From positions 1-64,000 of the forward strand of contig QGNM01000004.1 of NCBI GenBank assembly GCA_003228095.2: DNA of 64,000 nt, written 5' to 3'. The notes beneath the pieces are model-generated. The model had not been told where the DNA came from, ran no database searches, and saw only the letters and a program-made list of their open reading frames with translations. This document shows, piece by piece, positions 17,739 to 25,914 of the stretch. Every line of letters starts with the position of its first letter. The first letter of the stretch is position 1. This DNA comes from Chloroflexota bacterium (GTDB lineage Bacteria > Chloroflexota > Dehalococcoidia > Lucifugimonadales > UBA2962). A program made the position numbers and the translations under genes.

Positions 17739-18584
17739 ATGAAGATTGGTGCACATGTATCTACGTCCGGTGGAGTTCATAATGCAATTAATAATGCACT
17801 CTCAATAGAGGCAGAATGTATACAAATATTTGCTTCATCACCAAGGACATGGACATTTAAAAAACAAGACGATAGTTCGGTCGATAAATTTTTGAATGAA
17901 ATAAATAATATCCCAGTATTCCTGCATGGAAGTTACTTGATTAACATAGGTGGGGATGGCCAACATTTGCATAAATCTATTAACTCATTAATTGACCATA
18001 TGATTGCGGCACATCAACTAAAAGCAAAAGGGGTAATATTCCATTGTGGCAGTCATAAAGGAGCTGGATTTCAGGCTGTTTTTGATCAAGCAGTGAACTG
18101 TTTAAAATCAGTACTACATGAGACTCCAGATGAGACGTTATTAATTATAGAAAATAGTGCTGGTGCTGGTGGTCAAATCGGATCTAAATTGGCTGAAATC
18201 GGTCAGTTAATATCGAAAGTAAATAATCCTAGATTAACCGTGTGTGTAGACACTCAACATACGTTAGCATCGGGATATGACATTAGTAAACCCGGAACCC
18301 TTCAATCTTTCGCGGATGAGTTTGAGAGAGAAATTGGTGTGCAACGTCTAGTTGCGGTGCATGCGAATGATTCAAAAACTGATTTAGGTTCTGCGAAAGA
18401 TAGACATGAAAATATAGGTCAAGGTTATATTGGGGATCATGGTTTTCGTAATATTATGAGACATGAGTTGTTCAAAGAAGTTCCATTCATACTCGAAGTT
18501 CCAGGGATAGAAGGTAATGGCCCTGACCTTATAAACATAAATCGTTTAAAAACCATTAGAGAAGAACTCTCTGTAACTGAGTGA
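17739..18584 (+). CDS. nfo: Endonuclease IV
   Basis: Zinc-dependent AP endonuclease that cuts DNA 5' of abasic sites in base-excision repair. The TIM-barrel frame of 281 aa shows GAHVSTSGG at residues 4-12, IFASSPRTW near 31, a metal-binding HGSYLINIG near 64-72, HCGSHKGAG near 106, IIENSAGAGGQIG near 137-149, CVDTQHTLASGYD near 170-182 and HANDSKTDLGSAKDRHENIG near 208-227. These cover the expected zinc ligands. GAGG lies eight bases before the ATG. The VIT-family gene follows without a gap, so they are probably cotranscribed. Confidence 0.95.
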   Translation: MKIGAHVSTSGGVHNAINNALSIEAECIQIFASSPRTWTFKKQDDSSVDKFLNEINNIPVFLHGSYLINIGGDGQHLHKSINSLIDHMIAAHQLKAKGVIFHCGSHKGAGFQAVFDQAVNCLKSVLHETPDETLLIIENSAGAGGQIGSKLAEIGQLISKVNNPRLTVCVDTQHTLASGYDISKPGTLQSFADEFEREIGVQRLVAVHANDSKTDLGSAKDRHENIGQGYIGDHGFRNIMRHELFKEVPFILEVPGIEGNGPDLININRLKTIREELSVTE

Positions 18585-19271
18585 GTGATGCTTAATAAAG
18601 ACGAAGGCGCTATAAGGGCGGCGGTATTAGCTGTAAATGATGGTTTAGTATCAAATTTCAGTCTTGTGATGGGAGTGGCTGGAAGCACTGCCAGTCCAGA
18701 AATAGTAACTATTGCTGGATTATCTGGGCTGCTTGCAGGGGCTTTTTCAATGGCGGCTGGAGAATACATATCCATGCGCTCTCAGAGAGAGATTTATGAA
18801 AACCAAATCTCTAAGGTGAGACAAAGCATGTTGAAAAATCCTGATGAAGGCAAGGCATATCTCACAGAATTCTACATAGATAAGGGCATATCTGCCATTG
18901 AAGCTGATCGGCTATCTGGCCATATGGTACATAATTCTAATTATGTGCTAGATACTGTTGTTTTAGATAAATTGGGGTTATCTGCTGGTCAACTAGGATC
19001 TCCAACTAAAGCAGCCATATCATCATTTGTCAGCTTTATCGCGGGAGCAATAGTTCCATTATTGCCATATATAATTGGGTCTGGATCCCATTCATTTATT
19101 GTTAGTGCTATATTAAGTGGGATAGCGTTAATCTTGGTTGGAGGCTCAGTTGCATTACTTTCAGGACGCTCAATTTTAATCGGAAGTATCAGGATGCTGT
19201 TAATCGGATCATCTGCTGCTTCAGTAACATTTGGGATTGGTAGGTTAATTGGAGCGGAACTCATAGGTTAA
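18585..19271 (+). CDS. VIT1/CCC1-family membrane transporter
   Basis: Predicted iron/manganese transporter of the vacuolar-iron-transporter (DUF125) family, 228 aa. The first spans carry RAAVLAVNDGLVSNFSLVMG near residues 11-30 and GLLAGAFSMAAGEYISMRSQ near 48-67, whose acidic and Met residues line the ion path in relatives. A cytosolic metal-binding segment rich in Glu (about 70-120) is followed by three C-terminal spans. GTG at 18585 directly follows the nfo stop; ATG at 18588 is an equally good start. Whether it moves iron in or out is not shown by the sequence. Confidence 0.85.
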   Translation: MMLNKDEGAIRAAVLAVNDGLVSNFSLVMGVAGSTASPEIVTIAGLSGLLAGAFSMAAGEYISMRSQREIYENQISKVRQSMLKNPDEGKAYLTEFYIDKGISAIEADRLSGHMVHNSNYVLDTVVLDKLGLSAGQLGSPTKAAISSFVSFIAGAIVPLLPYIIGSGSHSFIVSAILSGIALILVGGSVALLSGRSILIGSIRMLLIGSSAASVTFGIGRLIGAELIG

Positions 19272-19312
19272 TACATAGTAATAATGGTTTTTATAGAGTC
19301 AAATTTAACAAT

Positions 19313-19501
19313 ATGAATAATCAATCAGACGTTTCTAGGATTCTAACTTTTTTGAGTGAAGCTAGATCCTGTAATAATTGCGGTACTAGAATCAGATTTG
19401 GTGATATTGATTGCCCTCACTGCGGAGCTGATCTAGAGGATTTATATATGGAGTGGGCTAATAATTTGTTGGAAGAATTAAACTGCGGGAAAAAAAACTG
19501 A
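19313..19501 (+). CDS. Small zinc-ribbon protein, 62 aa
   Basis: A short protein with one zinc ribbon: CNNCG near residues 21-25 and CPHCG near 34-38, then an acidic helix (LEDLYMEWANNLLEEL). It probably binds zinc and a protein or nucleic-acid partner; no named family is recognised. The last codons are GGG AAA AAA AAC TGA, and the next gene is read in the -1 frame from the C of AAC. The A AAA AAC heptamer directly before the stop is a recognised ribosomal slippery sequence, so a fused zinc-ribbon/LLM product is possible. Confidence 0.7.
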   Translation: MNNQSDVSRILTFLSEARSCNNCGTRIRFGDIDCPHCGADLEDLYMEWANNLLEELNCGKKN

Positions 19502-20493
19502 CCGGCATAGTATTACATCATGGCATAGAATCAGGTGCTGAATTAAATCAGTACGCAATTTTTGCAGAAAAATCCGGATTTGAATCTCTATGGGTTACTG
19601 AAAGATATTTTCATGAAGAAACATTGTCGCTTTTAGGGTTTTTGTCAGCTGTAACAGAAACGATTAACTTGGGAGTGGGAGTTATTAACCCATTCACAAG
19701 ATCACCAAGCCTTATCGCTATGGGCGCAGCAACTTTAGATAGATTAAGTGGGGGTAGATTTGTTTTAGGCTTAGGTCGGAGCGATAAACACTTAATTAAT
19801 GGAACGTTAGGTATAGATTACGAAGACTCCTTAGTAAAACTGAATCATTGCCTACTGGCCATTCGCGACATGCTTACCTCTAATGCATACGCGATTAAAG
19901 ATGATTTAAAGTCAATAAACTTAGCTGTGCGTCCTGTACAGACTTCATTACCTTTGTACATGGCTGCAATAGGACCAAAAGCAATGAAGCTTGCTGCCAA
20001 AGAAGCGGATGGAGTTATTCTAAATACGTATTCACCAACTGATTATATCCGCCGTTCAATAGAAACTATTAAGTCAACTTTAGATGAAAATGATCGAGAC
20101 CCAAATTCTTTGAAAATAGCTTGTATGTTGCCTGTACGTTTAACAGACGATTTATCAGACTCTTTAAATAATGAATGTAAATACAGAATAGCTTCCATCT
20201 TAAGCGAAAAATTTGTTGGCGAATTATTTATAAATGAAGTCAACTCGGAAAGATATCTATCTAGTTTGCGGCAATTGGTTCATGATAAAAATAAGGTAGA
20301 GATATACAAGTTAATTACTGATGATATGGTAGGCCAATATTATGTTATCGGTGATCAAAATCATTGTATAAAACGTATTAATGAATATATAGAAGCTGGG
20401 GTTGGCCAGCCTTTACTTTTGCCGAGATTAGCCGATTTCATGAAGGTGGCCGAAAAACTTAATCCTGAGATTGTCATGGCATACGATAACTAA
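19498..20493 (+). CDS. LLM-class flavin-dependent oxidoreductase, start probably CTG or by frameshift
   Basis: Luciferase-like TIM-barrel enzyme that uses FMN or F420. The first ATG/GTG/TTG in this frame, TTG at 19624, would remove the first beta-alpha unit. The frame upstream of it encodes a typical family N-terminus: TGIVLHHG, ELNQYAIFAEKSGFESLWVTE, then the conserved LSGGRFVLGLG. The frame is open from about 19465. The plausible origins are a CTG at 19498 overlapping the zinc-ribbon stop (CTGA), or -1 frameshifting at A AAA AAC. Full length is about 331 aa, normal for the family. An uncalled A in the A8 run would instead fuse the two genes. Substrate unknown. Confidence 0.82.
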   Translation: MTGIVLHHGIESGAELNQYAIFAEKSGFESLWVTERYFHEETLSLLGFLSAVTETINLGVGVINPFTRSPSLIAMGAATLDRLSGGRFVLGLGRSDKHLINGTLGIDYEDSLVKLNHCLLAIRDMLTSNAYAIKDDLKSINLAVRPVQTSLPLYMAAIGPKAMKLAAKEADGVILNTYSPTDYIRRSIETIKSTLDENDRDPNSLKIACMLPVRLTDDLSDSLNNECKYRIASILSEKFVGELFINEVNSERYLSSLRQLVHDKNKVEIYKLITDDMVGQYYVIGDQNHCIKRINEYIEAGVGQPLLLPRLADFMKVAEKLNPEIVMAYDN

Positions 20494-20495
20494 AA

Positions 20496-20510
20496 GAAAG
20501 CCAAGCTTTC
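20496..20510. terminator. Short hairpin between convergent genes
   Basis: GAAAGC (20496-20501) and GCTTTC (20505-20510) form a six-pair stem with a CAA loop, flanked on both sides by A/T-rich tracts. It lies between two convergent genes and could end transcription from both, though the stem is short. Confidence 0.4.
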
Positions 20511-20525
20511 ATTTAAATAAAAGCT

Positions 20526-22121
20526 TTAAGGACCTGGTTGTGATCTTTTTAAAGCTCTGCCTGGATGTACGCCTGTATGCTTGCCATGATCAACTACTAC
20601 TTGTCCATTCACGATTACATAATCGATACCTGTTGAGAATTGTTTAGGATTGTACCTAGTAGCTGGAGCTGAAATATTTTCGAAGTCAAAGATGACTACA
20701 TCGCCTCGCATACCATCACGTAATATTCCACGGTCCGGAATATCTAGACGTTGAGCAGGATATGACGTCATCTTTCTGATTGCTTCGGGTAAAGACATTC
20801 TTTTTTCCTCACGTACATACTTGGCAATTATTACTGGGAATGTACCGTAGGCCATAGCAGGAGGAAAATCTCCTAGTAGTAAGGCGTCACTACCTACCAT
20901 CTGCAATGGGTGCTGTACAAACAAGGGAAGGGTTTCAGCGTCCACTCCTTGAGCATGAAATGATACCTGTAAGTCTTCATCAAGAAGTAGGTCGAATAAA
21001 GCTTCAATCGGGTCAGTATTCATTATTTCAGCAGCTTGAGTTAACGTTTTTCCTTCAAACTGTTGATTATGAGGTTTCTTGAAATACGTGATCATAACTG
21101 CATCCCAACCTCCCCCTAAACGAGCAAACCCGACATCCATATCTGCCCGCATCTTTTTTCTGATCTCAGGGTCTTTCAGGCACTTCATTATTTGCTCTGG
21201 CCCGCCGTCGGCGGTCCATTGTGGCAAGAAATATGTCAATCGTGTGCCGCCATGGGAATAAGGGAAGCAATCGAACGTTACATCCAAGCCTTCTTTTTCT
21301 CTTGCGTCTTCGACGAGATCCAATATGGGCTTTGCGCCTTTATATTTTCCTTTATTATCTGATGGTAGTAAATGTGTGATATGAACCGGTACTCCACTTT
21401 TTCTTCCTATTTCTATCGCTTCTTTATTCGGGTCAAGGTATCCGTCGCCTAAAGGAAATCTAACGTGGGTGTGGTATATGCCACCCATGTTGGCTACTTC
21501 TTTCGATAGGGAAATTAATTCATCTGTGTCAGCATAACTTCCGGGCGGGTAATCTAGTCCAGTCGACATACCGAATGCTCCTGCATCCATACTTTCTTTG
21601 AGTATGCCTTTTTGCTTGTCCAGCTCTTTAGTCGTTGGAGCTCTCTGGTCCCAACCCATAGCTCCAACTCTTAAAGGAGAATTCCCAACAATGTACGCAA
21701 TATTTACAGATACTTTCCGATCATACATGTCTAAGTATTCAGGTACTGAAGACCAAAAGCCAGGCAGGTCTGGGGTTCCTTCAAGCCCAGAGTTGATTTG
21801 AATCATCCGTTTCAAGTCTTCTAGGTTAGTAAAAGGGGCATATGAATTCCCGTCAATGCCGATAAGTTCAGTTGTTACACCTTGATGTACTTTTGGTAAA
21901 TGATCTGGGTCATTCAAAATCATTAACGCAGAGTGAGCATGCACATCTATGAAACCAGGGGATATTACCCTGTTACTTGCATCAATGGTCTTTTTTGCTT
22001 TTTGCCCAGCATCAGACCTTATGATAGATACGGTGTTATCTTTGATGCCTACAGAGCCAAAAAAGCCAGGATTGGCCGTTCCATCTATTATTAATCCGTT
22101 TTTTATCAATAGATCAAACAT
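20526..22121 (-). CDS. N-acyl-D-amino-acid deacylase family amidohydrolase
   Basis: Metal-dependent amidohydrolase (D-aminoacylase type) that cleaves N-acyl-D-amino acids or related amides. Motifs are the N-terminal LIKNGLIIDGT, VISPGFIDVHAHSA near 55-68 with the HxH metal site, GMSTGLDYPPGSYAD near 190, HTHVRFPLGDG near 222, HITHLLPSDNKGKY near 250, and a C-terminal GMRGDVVIFDFENI. About 531 aa. The ATG at 22121 is preceded by GGAGG with five bases between; an in-frame TTG at 22133 falls on that ribosome-binding site and is unlikely. It is convergent to the LLM gene and followed on the same strand by other single-enzyme catabolic genes. Confidence 0.87.
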   Translation of the reverse strand: MFDLLIKNGLIIDGTANPGFFGSVGIKDNTVSIIRSDAGQKAKKTIDASNRVISPGFIDVHAHSALMILNDPDHLPKVHQGVTTELIGIDGNSYAPFTNLEDLKRMIQINSGLEGTPDLPGFWSSVPEYLDMYDRKVSVNIAYIVGNSPLRVGAMGWDQRAPTTKELDKQKGILKESMDAGAFGMSTGLDYPPGSYADTDELISLSKEVANMGGIYHTHVRFPLGDGYLDPNKEAIEIGRKSGVPVHITHLLPSDNKGKYKGAKPILDLVEDAREKEGLDVTFDCFPYSHGGTRLTYFLPQWTADGGPEQIMKCLKDPEIRKKMRADMDVGFARLGGGWDAVMITYFKKPHNQQFEGKTLTQAAEIMNTDPIEALFDLLLDEDLQVSFHAQGVDAETLPLFVQHPLQMVGSDALLLGDFPPAMAYGTFPVIIAKYVREEKRMSLPEAIRKMTSYPAQRLDIPDRGILRDGMRGDVVIFDFENISAPATRYNPKQFSTGIDYVIVNGQVVVDHGKHTGVHPGRALKRSQPGP

Positions 22122-22169
22122 CTTGCCCTCCAAAGCTGGAATTTATTAAATTAATTATCTAAACCGGAA

Positions 22170-23219
22170 TCATTTACTTGTACTTCCAAACTTACTTGGT
22201 TTGGGATCCCAAGGATTCCATGTGCCCACTGCTGGCGATATGTCTTCACCGGCAACGTTTAATTTGTATGCGTGTTCAGAAATTTTGTCAACTTTTTCGA
22301 TTAATTCTGCGTCTAATTCAAAATCCATTGTTGCTATCGTGTTCTGTACTTCTGAAGGAGTTCTGAACCCTATTAACGATGTCGTTACTATCTGATTGCT
22401 TAAAAGCCATGAAATGGCCAAGTTCTGAACGGTTACATTATGTTTTTGTGCCAAAGTGTTCAGAGTATCAACTGTGTTGATATTTTCCGTGAAATAATCA
22501 GGTTTAAACAAAGGCATACCAAATACATTTTGTGTTGATCGCCAATCCCAGTCGACAAATTGAGTTTGCGAGTTCATGTTCTCAGATAACAGTCCATGAG
22601 CCAGTGAACCATACGCCATTATCCCCACATCGGATTTTTCGCAGAATTCTTTAACGTCTCGTTCTATGCGCCGTTCAAATAGACTATAGCCAACCTGGTT
22701 TGTTGTTAGGGGCACATGTTTTAAGCAATCAGCCATCATTGATGGCATGAAATTTGATACACCTATATGACGTATTTTACCCGCTGTCTTTAATTTATCT
22801 AACGCCTTCATGGTCTCTTCAAACGGTGTCGTAGGGTCTGGCCAATGGATTAAATACAAATCTATGTAGTCTGTATTCAGTCTTTTTAAGCTACCATCAC
22901 AGCCTTCTATTATTGCCTGTTCAGATCCGTCCCTGAATAATCTTCGTTTATCTGGATCAAATGTTAGTCCACCTTTGGTGACAACAATGATGTCTTGGCG
23001 TTTGTTTTCAATAGCCTGCCCCATTAGTTTTTCAGAATGTCCTAATCCATATGCGGCGGCGGTATCAAAACATGTAATCCCATGATCTATTGCTTCATGC
23101 ACTGCTTGAATTGTCGAATCGTCGTCAGTGGGACCATATTGTGTCCCGCCCATCGGCCAGCCTCCAAAGGTTATTGCTGACACTTCTAATCCAGTATTAC
23201 CAAATTGTCGGTACTTCAA
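22170..23219 (-). CDS. Aldo/keto reductase
   Basis: NADPH-dependent reductase of the AKR TIM-barrel family, 349 aa. It has FDTAAAYGLGHSE near residues 50-62 (catalytic Asp and Tyr), VVTKGG near 79 (Lys), YLIHWPDP near 122 (His) and GVSNF near 151. Length and order are normal for the family; the natural carbonyl substrate is unknown. The start is TTG at 23219 without a good Shine-Dalgarno of its own. Just upstream, AGG plus ATG begins an eight-codon frame (MKKSQVKN) whose TGA overlaps the TTG, so the gene may be translated by coupling, or a base is missing in a six-A run and the two frames are one. Confidence 0.88.
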   Translation of the reverse strand: MKYRQFGNTGLEVSAITFGGWPMGGTQYGPTDDDSTIQAVHEAIDHGITCFDTAAAYGLGHSEKLMGQAIENKRQDIIVVTKGGLTFDPDKRRLFRDGSEQAIIEGCDGSLKRLNTDYIDLYLIHWPDPTTPFEETMKALDKLKTAGKIRHIGVSNFMPSMMADCLKHVPLTTNQVGYSLFERRIERDVKEFCEKSDVGIMAYGSLAHGLLSENMNSQTQFVDWDWRSTQNVFGMPLFKPDYFTENINTVDTLNTLAQKHNVTVQNLAISWLLSNQIVTTSLIGFRTPSEVQNTIATMDFELDAELIEKVDKISEHAYKLNVAGEDISPAVGTWNPWDPKPSKFGSTSK

Positions 23220-23265
23220 TTTTTTACTTGCGACTTTTTCATTATTTACCTATCTTATCAACATC

Positions 23266-24234
23266 TTAAATGTCGACCATAGGTCGAACCTCATCGGCAA
23301 ATCTATGCATTTGCTCAATCGTGACATTAGTAGAATGTGGGTCGATTGCAAACCCGATCATAAGACATTCAGCGCCGAGGCCTTGATATTCAGTTATATC
23401 TGAAGCTATTTGCTCAGGCAAACCTGTGAATACTCTACGTTTACCGTCAGCATTTCGATGCTCTCTAGTATCGTCGTATAAATTGATCGCGAAGGACACA
23501 CCAATTTCATCCGGGTTTCGGCCCTGAAGTTCTGCTATTTTTTTCATGTGGCTAACCCCATCGGCAAATCTTTGGGGAGTATCAAGTGGGTTGCGTGGGT
23601 TGTCTATGATTGGAAACCATACGTCAGCTAGTCTGGCAGCTCTCCTTAGTGCAGGTTCACTTTCTCCACCCATCCATATTGGAGGATGCGGCTGTTGTTT
23701 AGGTTTAGGCGCAAAGACTATATCGTTGTAGGACGCGTATTTTCCACTAAACTGAGGACTGCTTTCGGTCCAGAGATTCTTAAATATATTAAGATATTCT
23801 TCTGTAATTGAACCTCGTTCATTAAACGGGGGTCTATTTAGTGCTTCAAACTCCTCTTTCATCCAACCGGCACCACATCCGAGTATTACACGTCCGTTTG
23901 AAAGCACATCTATTGAAGCTATAGCCTTTGCAGTTACTATAGGTTCTCGATATGGCACCACCATCACAGATGTTAATAGTCTAACTTTTTCAGTTATTCC
24001 AGCTAAGAAAGATAAGACGGTTAGCTGCTCTAAATAATCGCCTTGATCACCAAACTCGTTGAATTCTCCAGTCTCTGTATATGGGTAATTAGGTTTAATA
24101 TCAGACGGCATAATAATGTGATCATTAACCCACATAACATCAAACCCAAGTTCCTCGCCAGTATTAGCTAGTAATTTAAGGTTTTCTGGTTTACCAAATA
24201 ATCCTTGGGCAAGTGCCCCGAAAGCATATTTCAT
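23266..24234 (-). CDS. LLM-class F420-dependent-type oxidoreductase
   Basis: Second luciferase-like enzyme in the window, about 322 aa. The N-terminal MKYAFGALAQGLFG strand, GEELGFDVMWVNDH near residues 28-41, SFLAGITEKVRLLTSVMV near 74-91, VLSNGRVILGCGAGWMKEEF near 112-131 and PPIWMGGESEPALRRAARLADVWFP near 180-205 match the F420-dependent branch (TIGR03619/3621-like). F420 use is a family inference. AGGGTGG lies five bases before the ATG at 24234; a GTG three codons earlier is too close to it. Substrate unknown. The epimerase-like gene lies upstream on the same strand. Confidence 0.85.
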   Translation of the reverse strand: MKYAFGALAQGLFGKPENLKLLANTGEELGFDVMWVNDHIIMPSDIKPNYPYTETGEFNEFGDQGDYLEQLTVLSFLAGITEKVRLLTSVMVVPYREPIVTAKAIASIDVLSNGRVILGCGAGWMKEEFEALNRPPFNERGSITEEYLNIFKNLWTESSPQFSGKYASYNDIVFAPKPKQQPHPPIWMGGESEPALRRAARLADVWFPIIDNPRNPLDTPQRFADGVSHMKKIAELQGRNPDEIGVSFAINLYDDTREHRNADGKRRVFTGLPEQIASDITEYQGLGAECLMIGFAIDPHSTNVTIEQMHRFADEVRPMVDI

Positions 24235-24278
24235 TTTAGCCACCCTGTTTTTTGAGAGAATATTTACTACGCTTCTTG

Positions 24279-25190
24279 CTAATAACTACTAAACCAATCT
24301 AGCGTCTCTTTGATTGCAGTATCATGTGGAGTTATTTGCTCTGGAAACGTTTTTGAAAACTTTGAATGGTCGGATACGAAAGGGTTTTCAAATTGATACA
24401 ATTTCTCTCGCTTTACTGCTCGAATTTGGGCGTTAAATATACCCATAAAATTCAAAGTTGATTTTCCTAGACGCCTAACCTTTTTAAGTGTTCCTGCTTG
24501 GGTATATATTAAATCTAAAAATTGATTTGTCGTCAAGGTGGGTGCGCTCGGAACGTGCCACACGCCACCAGTTGCTTTATCACTTGTTCCCAATTGCTCC
24601 ATTGCGTAAGCGAAATCTTTGCTATATGTGTATGTATGAGGCAAGTCTATGTCGCCCATTAAAGTTGAGGATCGTCCAGCGAGTGCATTTCTGAAAATGG
24701 TAGAACCCATCGTGGATACAATCACCCCTGGTCCAAACATGTCGCTGCCTCTAGCTATCACATAATTTAAATCGTGTGATAGCTGAGCCGATATCAGATG
24801 ATTTTCAAGCAATACCCGTCTTTTCGCAGTTTCTCGATTATTAACTAAATACGGAGTGTTTTCATTCATTGGTCCGCTGCCACAGTCATAGATTGAAAGA
24901 CAGTCAGCTAATACTAGTTTTGATCGATTCTTTAGACATACTTTAATAACCTGTTCTATTTCTGGGGGGAAAACACAGTTATATACTACTGAAGCATCTT
25001 TGCAGGCTTTTTCAGCTCCGCTTGGAGTTGATATATCTGCTATAACTATTTCGGATGGAGTATCCCGAAATGAGGCAGGGGTTCTTGTTACGGCCCTTAC
25101 TTTTCCGCCTTTTGTTACTAGATAGGATACAAGCGACAGCCCAAGTGATCCACTAGCACCTAAAACTACACTAAACTTTTCGGTATTAAT
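24279..25190 (-). CDS. NAD(P)-dependent epimerase/dehydratase-like protein, probable ATT start
   Basis: Extended short-chain dehydrogenase-like protein. The first ATG in frame (24869) would give only 196 aa and lose the Rossmann nucleotide site. Reading upstream in the same frame adds 107 codons with no stop, including VVLGASGSLGLSL (GxxGxxG), a TRTP turn and VVYNCVFPPE, a normal N-terminal half. No ATG, GTG or TTG occurs in that stretch. The best start is ATT at 25190, eight bases after AAGGA. The full protein is then about 303 aa, the usual length. The canonical YxxxK is not obvious (NNRETAKRR follows PYLV), so it may be an NmrA-like or non-catalytic member. Confidence 0.72.
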   Translation of the reverse strand: MNTEKFSVVLGASGSLGLSLVSYLVTKGGKVRAVTRTPASFRDTPSEIVIADISTPSGAEKACKDASVVYNCVFPPEIEQVIKVCLKNRSKLVLADCLSIYDCGSGPMNENTPYLVNNRETAKRRVLLENHLISAQLSHDLNYVIARGSDMFGPGVIVSTMGSTIFRNALAGRSSTLMGDIDLPHTYTYSKDFAYAMEQLGTSDKATGGVWHVPSAPTLTTNQFLDLIYTQAGTLKKVRRLGKSTLNFMGIFNAQIRAVKREKLYQFENPFVSDHSKFSKTFPEQITPHDTAIKETLDWFSSY

Positions 25191-25255
25191 TGAAAATTTC
25201 CTTAATTAAGAAGCTTTGTTTATCTAAGTCTAATATTATATATTCAGGTTTTTAA

Positions 25256-25867
25256 ATGAATGAATTTGAATCTGTAAAAAATTTAAAAGTAGATGACATC
25301 GTATATATGATGCCGTTGCATGAATACCATTCGGAAGAACTATATGCTCTTTTGAAGTCCAATAAAACTGATATTTTAAAATGGACCACCTGGCAAAATT
25401 GCCCTGAAAGCATTTCGGTCACCCGTGAACTCATACGAAACTTTGAATCTCAAAAGTTAAAGGGAGGATCTTTAACGATGGGTGTATGGATATCTAAAGT
25501 GTTGGCCGGCTTAATTACCGTGTATTCCACGGATTGGAAAAATAGCAGTGCGTATTTAGGTTACTGGGTATCTCCAAATCATCGTGGTAGGGGAGTGGCA
25601 ACTCGAAGTTGCAACGGACTAATATCAAAGTTATTTAATATGGATATTTTAGAAAAGGTATTTATAAAGTGCGAGCAAGACAATTACCCTAGCCAGCGAG
25701 TTGCAAATAAATTACATTTCATAAATTACGAATGTATCCAAATAAATCGAAAAGGTTGCGATAAATCAGACGGTTATGTAACTTATGTGAAGTTTAAGAT
25801 AGATGAAACTGAAACCGTGGCCAATCAGAAACAGATGATGCTGATAGACGGGAGATGTCTAACTTAA
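25256..25867 (+). CDS. GNAT-family N-acetyltransferase, RimJ/RimL type
   Basis: Acetyl-CoA-dependent transferase of about 203 aa. The acetyl-CoA loop appears as SPNHRGRGVATRS near residues 103-115 (R/QxxGxG/A), followed by a typical IKCEQDNYPSQRVANKLHF segment near 138-156, where Asn and the aromatic close the site. N-terminal MMPLHEYHSEELYALL is the usual start of this fold. The short C-terminal tail after about 180 is not conserved. It may acetylate a protein alpha-amine or a small metabolite; nothing nearby decides. A weak AGG lies seven bases before the ATG. Confidence 0.82.
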   Translation: MNEFESVKNLKVDDIVYMMPLHEYHSEELYALLKSNKTDILKWTTWQNCPESISVTRELIRNFESQKLKGGSLTMGVWISKVLAGLITVYSTDWKNSSAYLGYWVSPNHRGRGVATRSCNGLISKLFNMDILEKVFIKCEQDNYPSQRVANKLHFINYECIQINRKGCDKSDGYVTYVKFKIDETETVANQKQMMLIDGRCLT

Positions 25868-25914
25868 TAGAACTATATTCGCCTGGGGAATAAATCTAAT
25901 CTACTTAAATAGAA

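Noticed and set aside
24279-24869. Epimerase-like gene as a truncated pseudogene
   Set aside because: The missing N-terminal half is present upstream in the same frame without stops; only a standard start codon is absent.
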